64,000 nt of DNA from contig JAZHRO010000012.1 of the NCBI GenBank assembly GCA_037157565.1, positions 56,101,501 through 56,165,500 of the forward strand. The letters run 5' to 3'. The notes under the pieces were generated by a model. The model was not told the DNA's origin and did no database searches. It was given only the letters and a program-made list of their open reading frames with translations. Position 1 is the first letter of the stretch, and each line of letters starts with the position of its first letter. A program made the position numbers and the translations under genes. The DNA is from Thalassia testudinum. Taxonomy: Eukaryota; Streptophyta; Magnoliopsida; Alismatales; Hydrocharitaceae. Shown piece by piece: positions 30,160 through 41,188 of the stretch.

Positions 30160-33100
30160 TTATCTCCACATCAACTAAGGACACCTTTTATGAGACTATT
30201 CACAGAGCTAAGATGAAAGCTCTTAGATCACTTGTTTTTGAATACTTTAGGGAGATTAAGGAGTATGATATTTAAGAACTTATCAACTACCAAAACTTGA
30301 CCTATTATTTTAGCTACTTTTTTGCCAAAAGTGTTAAAGACATCTACCCCATTCTTGTTAGGACGTTTTATGCAAACTTAGCCATGGTAAATTACGAACA
30401 TAGTACTTCCTCTCTCCCTTACTTTGATCTAGAAATCACCCCATCTTTGACTGCTACCACCTGTAGATCGGATCTTGATGGCCACACCATAGAATCTATT
30501 TCCCAAGAAATTCCTTTCCATAGTGTTTGTCATTTTCTTCTTGAATCCGATGACATAGAATCTAGTAGCAAAGACCTAGCCACTTTCAAGCTCACCTTTG
30601 TTACAAAACTTCTCACTAGAGTGATTCATTGGAACATCTTTGGAGAGATTTATGGATATAATTATTGTCCCAAACACACCTCATACTTGGTCTATTGTAT
30701 CCTCAATAATTACAAAATGAATTGGCCCATGATTATCTTCAACCACATGACCTCAATCCGTACGTCATCTCTACCATTTAGTTCCCTATTGACTCATATT
30801 CTTATCTATTTGTACTTTCCTCTTTCGTGTCATCCTGTGGATAAGCATGTTGAGTACTTTGATGGTACTACTTTGAAGAGAATGGCAAGCAAAGACAAAC
30901 ATGAAGATGAACCTGCTGGTGACAGCGGTCCTTCCTCTTCTCGTAGTGTGCTTGAATTCGTTTCCTATGCTATTTGGGATGCAAATGTGCAAGATGGCCA
31001 TCCTTACAATGAAGATTGAGATTACGTGGAAGCGGATTGCAACCTCATTTACATGTCTGGACTTGGATTTATCATGCGGTGCCAAGAAGATGACAAAAGG
31101 TGACACGGCCCATTCCCAGCTCCCTACAGAATCCGAGAATGGGTCACCTCGACAAATCCCAAGACCAGTCGCCCAGCGATAAATAACCGAATATACATTT
31201 ATTCCACAACCACATAAGTAATATAACTAAGCAGTAAAAATAAAAGCTGACAATAAAGCAAGAAAACAATAATTACCATAAGATTACAGACCATCATAAT
31301 AGAACTAGTATGGTATGATCGAAATATAACTGAAATAACATGAACTACAAAAACTCATTACAACACTAGCAGAAGGAAACTACAACGGGGCTTGACTAGG
31401 CCCAGCGCCCTCAGCAGCCGGTGGCTCTGGCTGCTCGAATCCCTGACCTGTACAAGGTTATAACATCTAGAGTCAGCTAATGCTGAGTAGAGTGGTGGTT
31501 ACACATGTTCTGTTACTTAACAAGCATCTTAAAAATATCACCTTCCTGTTTCAGTTATCTTATTATGTGTTGTTGATCTGAGTATTCTAATTTGGTTCTA
31601 TTACATTTCTCAATCTTCCTGTTCCCTAAGGGAACGACTTGCTTGTAGTTTTCCCACAATGCAGAATTTACACGTAGTACTCTCCTTACTGGAAGAGTCT
31701 CTCGTGGTAATCCTACACCCAATCTACTACCCCAAGGTCACGGTCGCAATGTAGCTATGACTACGGCATACGTGATAAGCGCACGAATACCTACCCCACA
31801 CTGTTACGTGGTCAATCGTTTCCACTAGTGGGTACGTCCAAACGTACAACACGGAACAACACAGGACCTTGCCCTCTCAGAACGGGGGTCTCATCCCTCA
31901 CAGTCCACGTAACCTCATCCGACTATCTCGGTTTGTCCATTGGGCCTAACAAGAGTCGGTGTAAGGTGATCAGTCCTAACTCCGGATCCTCTGGGGCAGC
32001 TAACTCCCCCTACACTAAGTAGCTCTCCTCGATACTACGTATGCGAGGGCCAGGAGTCGACGTAGAGTGACCAAACCCACCCTGGGTCTCCACCCAAGGG
32101 GCGGCAAGCTCTCCTCTACTAAAAAGGGATAGTTGCTCTCTTCAATATAACATACACGAAGGCCAGCTCACCTCCTTAAAATAAGTCAGAACAACCACCC
32201 ATGGCAATGTGTTTCAGAACCATCCGGTTCTCCGTACTACAATATTCTTGTCCATTCTACATTCCCCGTAGGGTTCGTACATGATTTTTTTTTCTTATTC
32301 CGTATCTGGTTTGTTACAAACAGAACAGGCATATCAGTTTCCACAGTACGAGTTCATTTCTCTATTCATAACATAGTTCATTTCAAATAGTACAGATAGC
32401 TTATGATTTACATGCATCTTCTCTAGCCCTAGTGTTCATATCACAACCTAGGATTTAATCGATTAGATGTATTCTAAAGCATGCGTTTACTTCTTCCTAG
32501 TGTTCAGTTCACATTCTAGGTTCAACTAATTTTTATGCATGTACTTTATTAATTTCGAGATTAGGGAAAAACCACTCTATTAGGGAAATCAGGTGAAATG
32601 GGGGCTTGTACAGTAACTCCCGATGTCTCCGCAGGTCCCATATACTCAATAGACAGGTGACCTATGACAGGGATCGACAGGTCAAAAGTGTTCAAAAAGA
32701 CACAGACAAAGTACCATTACATAGAGAAACTCGCGCGGAAACTAGAGATGTTTCGTTTGCGGAAAACTAACACCGTTTGGGCCCTGAACGGCCCCAAAAA
32801 CACCACCCTGACCAAAATCAGACGTTTGGGAAGAGTCTCAGACATCTTAAACGTACTCAGGGACTAACCTTGCTCGAGGTGCCTTTCCCGGACGTCTGGG
32901 ACTCGGTGCAGACGTTTGGGAGTGTCTTCAGTCGTCTGGAAACACATCTGGACGTCTGAAACTACCTCGGTCTTTACGCCAGTGCGCTTCCCAACCTCTG
33001 ACGCATGCGCATGCACGGTCAGAACTTTGCAGGAAAAATAAATTGAAAATATGCGCTATTAGACATCTGGAACTACCTTAGGACGTCTGATAAGACGTCT

Positions 33101-33669
33101 GACATACTTCGCAGGCGTCTGATTCTGCTGAAAAATGATTTCGCAGAACCGTTAGCGAGTTCTTCTCCACATGCTGCTGCAACTGCAGCAGAACTTGCTA
33201 CTGCAGCAATAGCAGCTCTCCCCTCTTGCACACGCCCCTCTAGCTCTCTGCTCTCCTCCTTTCGGCTGCGGTGTGCGGAGGATGGAGGAGGGAGGAGGGA
33301 CGAGGGGGATTTAAATGGAGGAGGTATGGCAGAGGGAAAGGTCAAGAGAAGGAGATGAGGGTGCCGTAGGGGAGGGGTATGACACGACATGCAAGGTGAG
33401 GGGAGAGAAAGGGGACGTGTACGGTAAGGAGAGGTGACGAGGAAATTGCGGGGACGTCCCTAAAATTTCCCTCTCCCCCTCACAAACCCTCAAAACAAAA
33501 GATAAGGGGGGTAAAAGCTGCAGGAAAACCCTTATGAGTTCCAAACATTTCAAACGACTCTAGAAAATGATCATTTCAAAAGGCGAATGGCTAAGGTTGT
33601 TGAAAATGTTCAAGAGTACATCCCTTCACTTCAGATGGACATTAATGATATCAAGAAGCATCTCCCTTA
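30160..33669 (+). pseudogene. Plant-transposon-protein-like frame split by a solo LTR (copy B)
   Basis: Coding runs 30160-31100 and resumes at 33584-33669. The first part shows DTFYETIHRAKMKALRSLVFEYF, ILVRTFYANLAMVNYE, MNWPMIIFNHMTS and LPFSSLLTHILIYLYFPLSCHPVDKHV, the full run of the plant-transposon-protein domain. The second gives RMAKVVENVQEYIPSLQ, ending at TAG 33667-33669. Between them sits solo LTR D2. Apart from stops near 30274 and at 31017-31019, one frame runs up to the break and continues exactly after it once the 5-bp duplication is counted once. Confidence 0.6.
31101..33578 (+). mobile_element. Family-D solo LTR (D2), TSD AAAGG
   Basis: It is 2478 bp, from TGACACGGCCC to ATGATCATTTCA. 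The flanks are AAAGG at 31096-31100 and AAAGG at 33579-33583, a perfect 5-bp target duplication. A TATA-like ATTTAAAT is near 33309. Palindrome-derived sites (GACGTTTGGG, GGACGTCTGG, AAGACGTCTGA) lie at 32820-33125, mostly decayed. There is no internal region, so it is the product of LTR-LTR recombination. Confidence 0.9.
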
Positions 33670-34064
33670 GTTTATCTTTTATTGCTAGTTTAGTTGTCTT
33701 TCTACTTAATTTGGTAGTTTAGTCTGCATTTTCCTAGTTTACTTTCATGATGCATTGTAATAAACTTATTTGCTTAATTGTATGTTTCCTTATGGTTGGA
33801 ATGTACTAAACTCTTTTATGTGCTTTTTATAACTTTTCTACTTGTGCTTCTTCGCATGACTTATTTTTTTCATGTTTTATGTCAAATTGGGGGAGAAGTA
33901 TGACAAGTAGATGCATAGATGTTAGCATTCCATAGATATTAAAAAAGTTAGATGATTAACAAAATATCAAATTATGTCAAGGAGTAAATAAACTAATAAA
34001 TGTAATCAAGTTAACATATTCAACATAATTTTATATTTTGACAAAAATTTCAAAAAGGGGGAGA
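33670..34064 (+). promoter_or_regulatory. 3' tail with GGGGGAG polypurine tracts
   Basis: AT-rich sequence after copy B carries CAAATTGGGGGAGAAG near 33885 and TTTCAAAAAGGGGGAGATT at 34047-34065. Tracts of this exact kind precede Sirevirus-type 3' LTRs, and the copia array above has the same purine core. It supports a copia (Sirevirus-like) identity for this element, although no pol is left. Confidence 0.5.
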
Positions 34065-35860
34065 TTATTAGTACTTAAGTTTTACTTACATTTATTTTAA
34101 TGTTTTATCATATTATATCATAAAGTTGTTGCAAATATAAAGTTGAAATTAATAATGATGAAAGGAAACTTCATTGTTATTTAAAGATGTTGATTGCAAC
34201 AAAAGGACATACTAGAAGATTCAATTTGATGATTCGTATCTTCTCTTATGTTCAATTTGATGTTGTATTGTTTATTAGATACTTTTGTTAAGAGCCAAAT
34301 ACATTTAAACACAAGGACAAATTAATTCAAGTGCCTAAATATATATTTCTAATGTATTCCATTCGCATAACACAAATAAATAAACTCTAAAATACTTAAA
34401 ATAAATCCCATTGGTATAACATGTTCCAAAATATATAATAATATAAAATTAATCTTTTATAATGGTATTTATATAACTTTTAGAATATTAAAATTACTAA
34501 AATATATCTTAAATCAATAACTATTTTTCTAGAATTGATGGTTACACTTTTTAAGAGGGTAATTATTCATTTTGAACATTACATCCTTTCAAAGGAGGAG
34601 TTACAAGTGTGTTTGGGTCTTTTCACAAACAAAACTACCTAATAACCACATCTTTTATGATTCTGTCGGTTGCAGAATTAATCAATTATTTCGCTAATCA
34701 GTTTTCTACGATTTTTCTAAGGACAAATTTCAGTGTATTAATCAATCAACTAATCGCTTAAACTAACTCCAAACGGTTATACTCGAATTCAAACATATGC
34801 AAACAACTATTATCTTACAATCTCTTAGATTCACACCCTTTCATGTAATCATAACTTTCTATCTTTATTCTCTATATACCCCACATGGGTTCATTTATTC
34901 TTACTACATTCATTATCAAAAGCACATACTCTTTCTTGTGAATACACTTTTGAGAGATTGCTTCAAGCCTCCACGCCATTCCTGTGCATTCAAAGAAGAA
35001 AACTCCATGCCATTTTGTGCTTTAATTGAAGCATACCCCATGCCAACTTTGTACTTCAACAAAAGTCTTCAAGCTTCTATTTCCTTATGTGAGCCAACAT
35101 TGTTGATCCTTGAAGAGGATCTTCTCTACTTCCTCCACGTCTAATTCATACTTTTCAAAAGGAAATTTAAGAGAGTATTATTTTCGATCTTTTGATCTTG
35201 CTTCATACACACATCTTGTTATTTTTAGAAGCAAAATTGATCATTCAATAATCTTTGATATTAGAAATCTTGTGATTACATCTTTGTACATATTATTGAT
35301 TCTAAACATTTTCATATACACTTCCTCAATATAAACATTATCTTTCTATCGAAAGAAAATTACAAGAAAAAGTTTATCAATGTTCTACTTGTGCATCAAT
35401 TACATAAAATTCTATCTCACTTACATTAAGATATATTTAAAAGAAATTGAAAAGAATATTTTGTTAGTTCTGTTACAACTGATAAATACTTACACATTAG
35501 CTCAATAGGACTTGTATCAAAATTTTTATTTTCTTGTACTTGTATTTTGGGTGCCCGCTGGGTTGTTGGCTTCCTATTCTTTTGGTAAGTAAAAAACAAA
35601 ATACCTTCTTGTAGGTTATACAAGAAGGAGATTGTGATTGAGATTCACTATCCTTAGTTTAAGTTTTAAGGTTTAATGGATTTCTTACTCGAAGTGCAAG
35701 AGGAAAATCCTAATTGAGGATCAACTAAGTAGAGATTTTTCCCAATTTGAATTTCTTTTATAAATCTTGATATTATCTGTAGATTAAATTTTTGTAGTTG
35801 CCACTTATTTCATTGAATATTTGAATTATACAATTCACCCCCCTCTTGTATAATTATCAT
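34065..35860 (+). mobile_element. Sirevirus-like 3' LTR, boundaries approximate
   Basis: This long AT-rich sequence follows the polypurine tract and ends in a leader-like stretch with TTTTGGGTG, TATACAAGAAGGAG and AATTCACCCCCCTCTTG (near 35830). That last run is characteristic of the U5 end of plant Sirevirus-type LTRs. Clear TG/CA ends and a second LTR were not found. No coding is recognised in it. Confidence 0.4.
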
Positions 35861-36017
35861 CTCCTTCCCTAATGATTCATTGCCCTTCTCAAGTTCCCTT
35901 CTCCTACTACACAGTTCTTTGAAGGGAACTCACGATCATTTGAAGGGAATTTCAAATCAGCTGAGATGTCTCGTTGAACTTATCCTGAACTTCATACCAA
36001 GATTTTTGCAGCAACTC

Positions 36018-36330
36018 CTAAGATTCTTTTATTCCACATCTGGCGTAGACAGGCCACTTCTTTGAAGTGACCTTTGGAACCTCAGTTGCCTTCCCTGGAA
36101 CATTAATTCTAGAGCCTTTGGCCATGTTTGATGGCTCTGCAATATCCGCCAAGTCTTTGTTTGTTATCATCTCCAGGCCGCCGCACCATATCAAACTCAA
36201 TTACATCCAATAAGAAATTAATATTTGCAAGTGTTATATTAGTTCTAAAACTGCACCTACCATAACTAAGCACTGACTTCGACGTTGCACCATCTCTCTC
36301 CTTTTGACTCCTACAATTATTGACCATCCA
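36018..36330 (-). CDS. Exon-like frames, unrecognised minus-strand gene (3' part)
   Basis: One block (about 36018-36170) reads MAKGSRINVPGKATEVPKV and KKWPVYARCGIKES to a TAG. A second (low end 36261, donor GTAGGT) reads NNCRSQKERDGATSKSVLSY. Both are basic and in keeping with the exons further right. No domain is named. Confidence 0.3.
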
Positions 36331-36403
36331 TAGTTGTTATTTCCTTACATTTTTAAAGAATCCTAATTAATCTGGTTCCAATATTTTTGTGAAAATACCT
36401 TAC

Positions 36404-37060
36404 CAGCTGCTCGACTCTAGTCTTCTCACCACTTCTCGTCCACCTTTTACCTGTCTTCGACAACGAGATAGTCTCATAGGATTCTTTCCCCTTGCAGAAA
36501 CCCTGATAGATAACATACTTCCTCTCATAAATCTCTCATATGTTCAATGTTGAAGATAATAGCAACTCTAATTTCAACTAATTCCTAACTTTTTTAATAT
36601 TGCATAGTTCTACGGTTACCTATCTTTAAAAAAGTCCTTCCTTCGCTTGTTCCCCTAGGATCCTTGTTTCAATTGTACTCCAACTTTGCCTCTTTCTTCA
36701 TAGCTGTGAAATTGTTAGCTTACAGTCACACATTCTAATAATAATCTTTAAAAAAAATCATTGCTAACAGTTGCTTACCTTGTATCCACCTCGACAACTA
36801 CCCCTTTCAAAGTACTTTTCACATCTACTACCTTTGCTCTCTTTTCTTCCCCGACTTCCTCTGGACTTCTACCATGTTCTCACCATCGTTTCTTGCATTA
36901 GTTTCAATTACTGCTGATTCTATGGTTACACCTGTTTGCAGGCATTGTTCTACCCTTGCAAGCACTGCCACCTATATACCTTCGGCTATCATTATCCCTG
37001 TGTCTGTGCCTGTTATGCTTCCTTTCTGCACTCCACTTGTTTCTGCAATTATCTCCCCTT
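36404..37060 (-). CDS. Three exon-like blocks with good splice sites, unrecognised gene
   Basis: Block 36404-36502 (acceptor TATCAG, donor GTAAGG) is 33 codons without stop, reading GFCKGKESYETISLSKTGKRW. Block 36620-36703 (acceptor TCACAG, donor GTAACC) begins with AMKKEAKLEYN-like coding and then meets a stop. The block ending at 36779 (donor GTAAGC) has Glu/Val-rich coding (VAVLARVEQCLQTGVTIESA, ENMVEVQRKSGKK). Consistent minus-strand splice signals argue for one gene, partly decayed. Confidence 0.35.
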
Positions 37061-38482
37061 TTAAATTTCTTTACTACCATTTATTATTTACACCTTGCCT
37101 ACGTCCTTACTCAGATGTCAATGACATCAACTTCTATAACATTCTATTATTGGTATTTTTACGTACAAATTCTTGCAATTCGTTTGTTTTTTTAAAATTT
37201 GTTACTCATGAACATCTGCTAACTTAATTCAGAACCTCTCATGTGTCAAACAGTGACACGCGAAGGAGGTTACAACTTCGATTAGCTTAACTATTAATGC
37301 CTCACATTGAAAACAAAGCTATTATGTGAGTAACCACGGGAAGCAAGTGCTTTATAGAAATCGGAAGTTCAATCCTCCGGCTATGCAAACAAGATAAAGT
37401 TCCATGTATTGAAAACTACGACCTACACTGATAGTTTTAACAGAATACGACAGAACTGTCCGAACAGTACATCCAATTACAAAAATTCAAACTCACACCT
37501 GTCACGCACAATTCAAAATAACAAGCGGAAAAGAACGTCCGCAATTTCATCTGCAATTCTCTTACTACTTCGACAGTTCTAATACAGTTTCGCAAAACTA
37601 AAAAAATCCAACGGAGTAGGAAATGTGCATATCCACAAAGTGAATGCATTCATATGGAAAACTACAACCTGTACCGATTATTTAACAAAATATTATGAAT
37701 CTTACCCAGCAATACATCCGAGAATAAAAATATAATCTGACACCTGTCACGCACACTCCAGAATAACATGCCCAAACCATACTGTGAAATTACATCTGCA
37801 TTTCTGCTAATCACCTATACGGTTGTAAGTTCAAATTCAAAAGGTGTAGTCCAACCCTTACATAACTTTTTAAGAAAATCTATAGTATTGCAAGACTACA
37901 CATCCAACGGCGAGGCAAATGTGCATGTTTAAATTGTCCCACCAATACAGCCAGAAATGAAAATTGAAGCTCCAAACCTGTCACGAAGAACCCAAAATAA
38001 GAAGCATTCAAGAACATTTGCAATTTCAACTGCAATTCTAATAGTCACCTTTACAGTTGTATCTTCGCTTTTAAAACATGGAGTCCATCGTCACATAACT
38101 TACAGTTCTGCAAGGCTACACATCTAGTGGAAAAAGGAAATGCGGATATCCACAACTTCAAAGGGCCCTTCCTTAGCACAGCAACTGCAACTAAACATCT
38201 GTGATCTATTTCTATGTTGCCAGTTGAGAAGAGATCTTACTTCTATCTTAATACATTTTTACACTCGTCGTTAACTACACTTTACAACTGTAAAAGCGAT
38301 ACCAACCATTATACTCAACCGTGAACTTCCTCACCCCATGTGATGATATCAGTACTTTGCCAACGAAACGTATCCCTCAGTCTAAAAGGGACATTTCCAA
38401 ACAAATTTACCATACAAATGGTAATATTTCCAAATAACACACTGTTGAAAACATGGTTTTACGATACCGAAAGTATGCTTAC
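37061..38482. other. No recognisable gene; related AACCTGTCACGCA blocks
   Basis: Probably intronic. Three or four loosely related blocks (near 37490, 37740, 37975) share ACACCTGTCACGCACA-like text followed by AAATAACAAGC. They point to an old tandem repeat with a period of roughly 240 bp. Confidence 0.4.
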
Positions 38483-38593
38483 CTTTTCTCCTTCCGGACC
38501 TTCTCCGCATTCAACAACGGTTGTTCTTTCATCTCCACATTCCACTTCTCCTTTCCCTCGACAACAACCTTCCGCTTTCCACCCTTTGTTGCC
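38483..38593 (-). CDS. Lysine/glutamate-rich exon, unrecognised gene
   Basis: Acceptor GATCGTAG precedes the exon and donor GTAAGC follows it (minus strand). It is 37 codons open: ATKGGKRKVVVEGKEKWNVE and NAEKVRKEK. The bipartite basic patches would suit a nuclear protein. Further possible coding lies upstream at about 38700-38860 (EGVGLPEKSTMEAAKPSRSA). Confidence 0.35.
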
Positions 38594-39760
38594 CTACGAT
38601 CGGTGATTGGATGCCAGCAAAATCAGTGAGAAGGGGCATATACCACATTCTTCCAGGTTTAACAATTGATCTTCTTCGTGAAATAATACGTACTACCATC
38701 CCACTTGCCTATCTCTGCTTCTCGGCCTCTCCTCGACAGTGTCAGCGGATCTTGAGGGCTTGGCAGCTTCCATCGTGCTCTTCTCTGGAAGACCCACTCC
38801 CTCACTCGTCATTTCCGAACTGCACGAAACTCCCCTCTATGAAAAGTGGAATAACGTCTCCAAATGCCAAAACATAACCACTGCGGACCCATAGCCTTGA
38901 TTTCTTTTTAGCTAAGGGAACTCGTCAAGTCCGCCAATGTTCCGGACCTGAAACGTAGTGGATTTCGAACTGCTTCCTGTTTGGCGATTCGTTTCTCGCA
39001 ACTGGGTAGAGGCGTGATCGTGACCCTCTATTATATCAACTCTGCAATACCCTTACGGTCAACAACACTCCCAACAACCGCAATCTACTCATTTTTTTGC
39101 CCTCCGCTAGCTTTGCATGAAATGCCATATTCGATATTTATTGAACACCGATACTGCTATTATATTAACACATATGTTAACATCTTACTTCACATGACAT
39201 TACATTAGTAATAATAACATCCGACATTCTCTACGCGATTTCACGTAACATTATATTCACGTCCCAGCGAGATTATCTACATTCACGTTAGAGGACGACC
39301 AACTCATCAAGCCTTTCATAACTTGATCAAATATTTACAAACACCCGTCAACCCAACCCACAACTGCTATAAGTTACTTCCTTTCAAAATCACGAAGGAA
39401 ATACCATAAGCAACAACGTTGCTATTACATTTTTTGCAAATTATAACTTATGCAACATGGGCCCAAAATAGTTGACTCCCGCAGAATCTCCTCCTCCAAT
39501 AACTCTACTGAGCATTGCCTCCGCTCAACTCACCTCTACAACTCTCAGTCACTACGAACTTTGTCTCCTCAGGTTCCTTATGAATAACATCTGCATGTAC
39601 ATTGCATCTCCTAAGTTCCTCCACCTCCCTTCGAAGTTGCAAAACTCGGCATCCTCACCTGAAGAAGCGATGATAACAGGCAAATATGTACATATAAGAT
39701 CAGTTAAATAAAAAAAATTATTTTCTATGCACATTTCATGCTAACTTCACATTGCGTCCG
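38594..39760. other. Mostly non-coding, possible exon near 38700-38860
   Basis: Apart from the minus-strand frame noted for the neighbouring exon, nothing is recognisable. The sequence is AT-rich with short open frames lacking domain signals. Confidence 0.35.
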
Positions 39761-40303
39761 TCATAAGAGGAAGATCTCTCCCCCAAGCCTTGTATTGGCA
39801 AACCTACTTTTAACGGTATGCATTAAAAATGTATTCACAATGGAATACAACTTGCCAATATAACTGACATACATCATCACTGCAAACATGGTAGGCTTGC
39901 AGGTGTTCTTCCTTGTTTGGATATTCCAAAAGAAGCATTGCCTTCTTGTTGCAGTGACAACTTGGGAATCTACAAGTCTATAGAACTCTTCAGTCCTCAT
40001 AAGACGCACGATGATGTCACCGATTACAATTTTCGTCATTCGCTGTAACGTGGAAAATGTACATTCTTTAGCTATACATTACATGGTTCTAACATCTAAT
40101 GTGATGGAGAAATTTTTCAATACGTTGCTCACCTGTTGGAATTTCTGCAACATTTCTCCTGCATATGTAAGAGTCCATCATTGTTGCTAATGAAATCCAC
40201 TAGGCCCGGATGAGGACAGAGATACTGCCACCCTCTTTTGCTTGTTATTTGCTCCAACTTCCCCGAGCTTCTCACTGCGGGAGGAAGGTGAAGCAACACC
40301 CAT
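39761..40303 (-). CDS. Two exon-like blocks at the 5' end of the unrecognised minus-strand gene
   Basis: Block one (40133-40303) starts at ATG 40303-40301 (MGVASPSSRSEKLGEVGANN) and ends at donor GTGAGC. That frame meets TAG after 38 codons, so it is broken or spliced differently. Block two (high end 40042, acceptor GTTACAG) gives 92 open codons (MTKIVIGDIIVRLMRTEEFYRLVDS, then TRRQCFFWNIQTRKN, FAVMMYVSYIGKLYSIVN, split here for length). It looks like a folded domain but I do not recognise it. Confidence 0.35.
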
Positions 40304-41188
40304 CACCTACTTATATGGTATCGTACTGGATTTTTCAAACGCGACTTGACAGTTGCAGAAGCGATTCAAAACACAAAACGCACGAGCCCTTAGGGAGCCA
40401 CATAGACTGTGTATATGCTGGATGCCACGTTGGATTTGGCGGGTTTCTTGGTATATATGTGTGTATATATACCATTACCAATAATAGCGGTAGGTGTGCT
40501 ATAACGGTGACGATGGTGGTTGATTGTGTGTTTTAAGTTGGTGTTGGACATGATGGTGAGTGAGTGGTGAAGGTGCTGCTAGCAGTGGTGCCTGAAATAG
40601 CCAAACACAAACAATGGGAGAAAAAGGTATATGATAAAAAGGCACAAATGTGATAGCACAAAAAATTGATTCCTTTGGAAATGATTTGTGTTATAGCTAG
40701 TTTAAAATTACTTTTTACCCTTTCATTTTTATGCCATAATACAAATTAAACAATGATGAGTTTGAATTGGAAATCACTTTAATGCTATCATTTTTTCACA
40801 AATGTAGCTATAAGATGATCTTTTGTGCTATAATACAAAAGCTAAAGCATGAAAGTGAATATCATGGATGCTTAGTAAAATGTTATCTTATGTTCTCCTG
40901 CTACCTTTATAATCTTCATCTCCAACAAAGTAATACCATCATGCCTTGATATACTACCATGCCTTGACATACTACCGTGATTTGTGTCTTCCTACCTTCA
41001 CTGTGTCTTTCAATATCACCACCCTTATTATCAACACCAATATCATCATTATTACTACAAATGTAGTTACAATCACCACCATTGTCACGGGTGTGGTGCA
41101 AAAAACTTACTACATGTGGTAAAAGAAACAACTTATAATGCACTAAAGGGTTAAATATCCTTTAGAGAAAATTGTAGGGAAGATTTTG
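40304..41188. other. No recognisable gene
   Basis: AT-rich sequence upstream of the minus-strand gene-like series, so possibly its promoter side. No TATA or repeat stands out. It ends at solo LTR D3. Confidence 0.35.
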
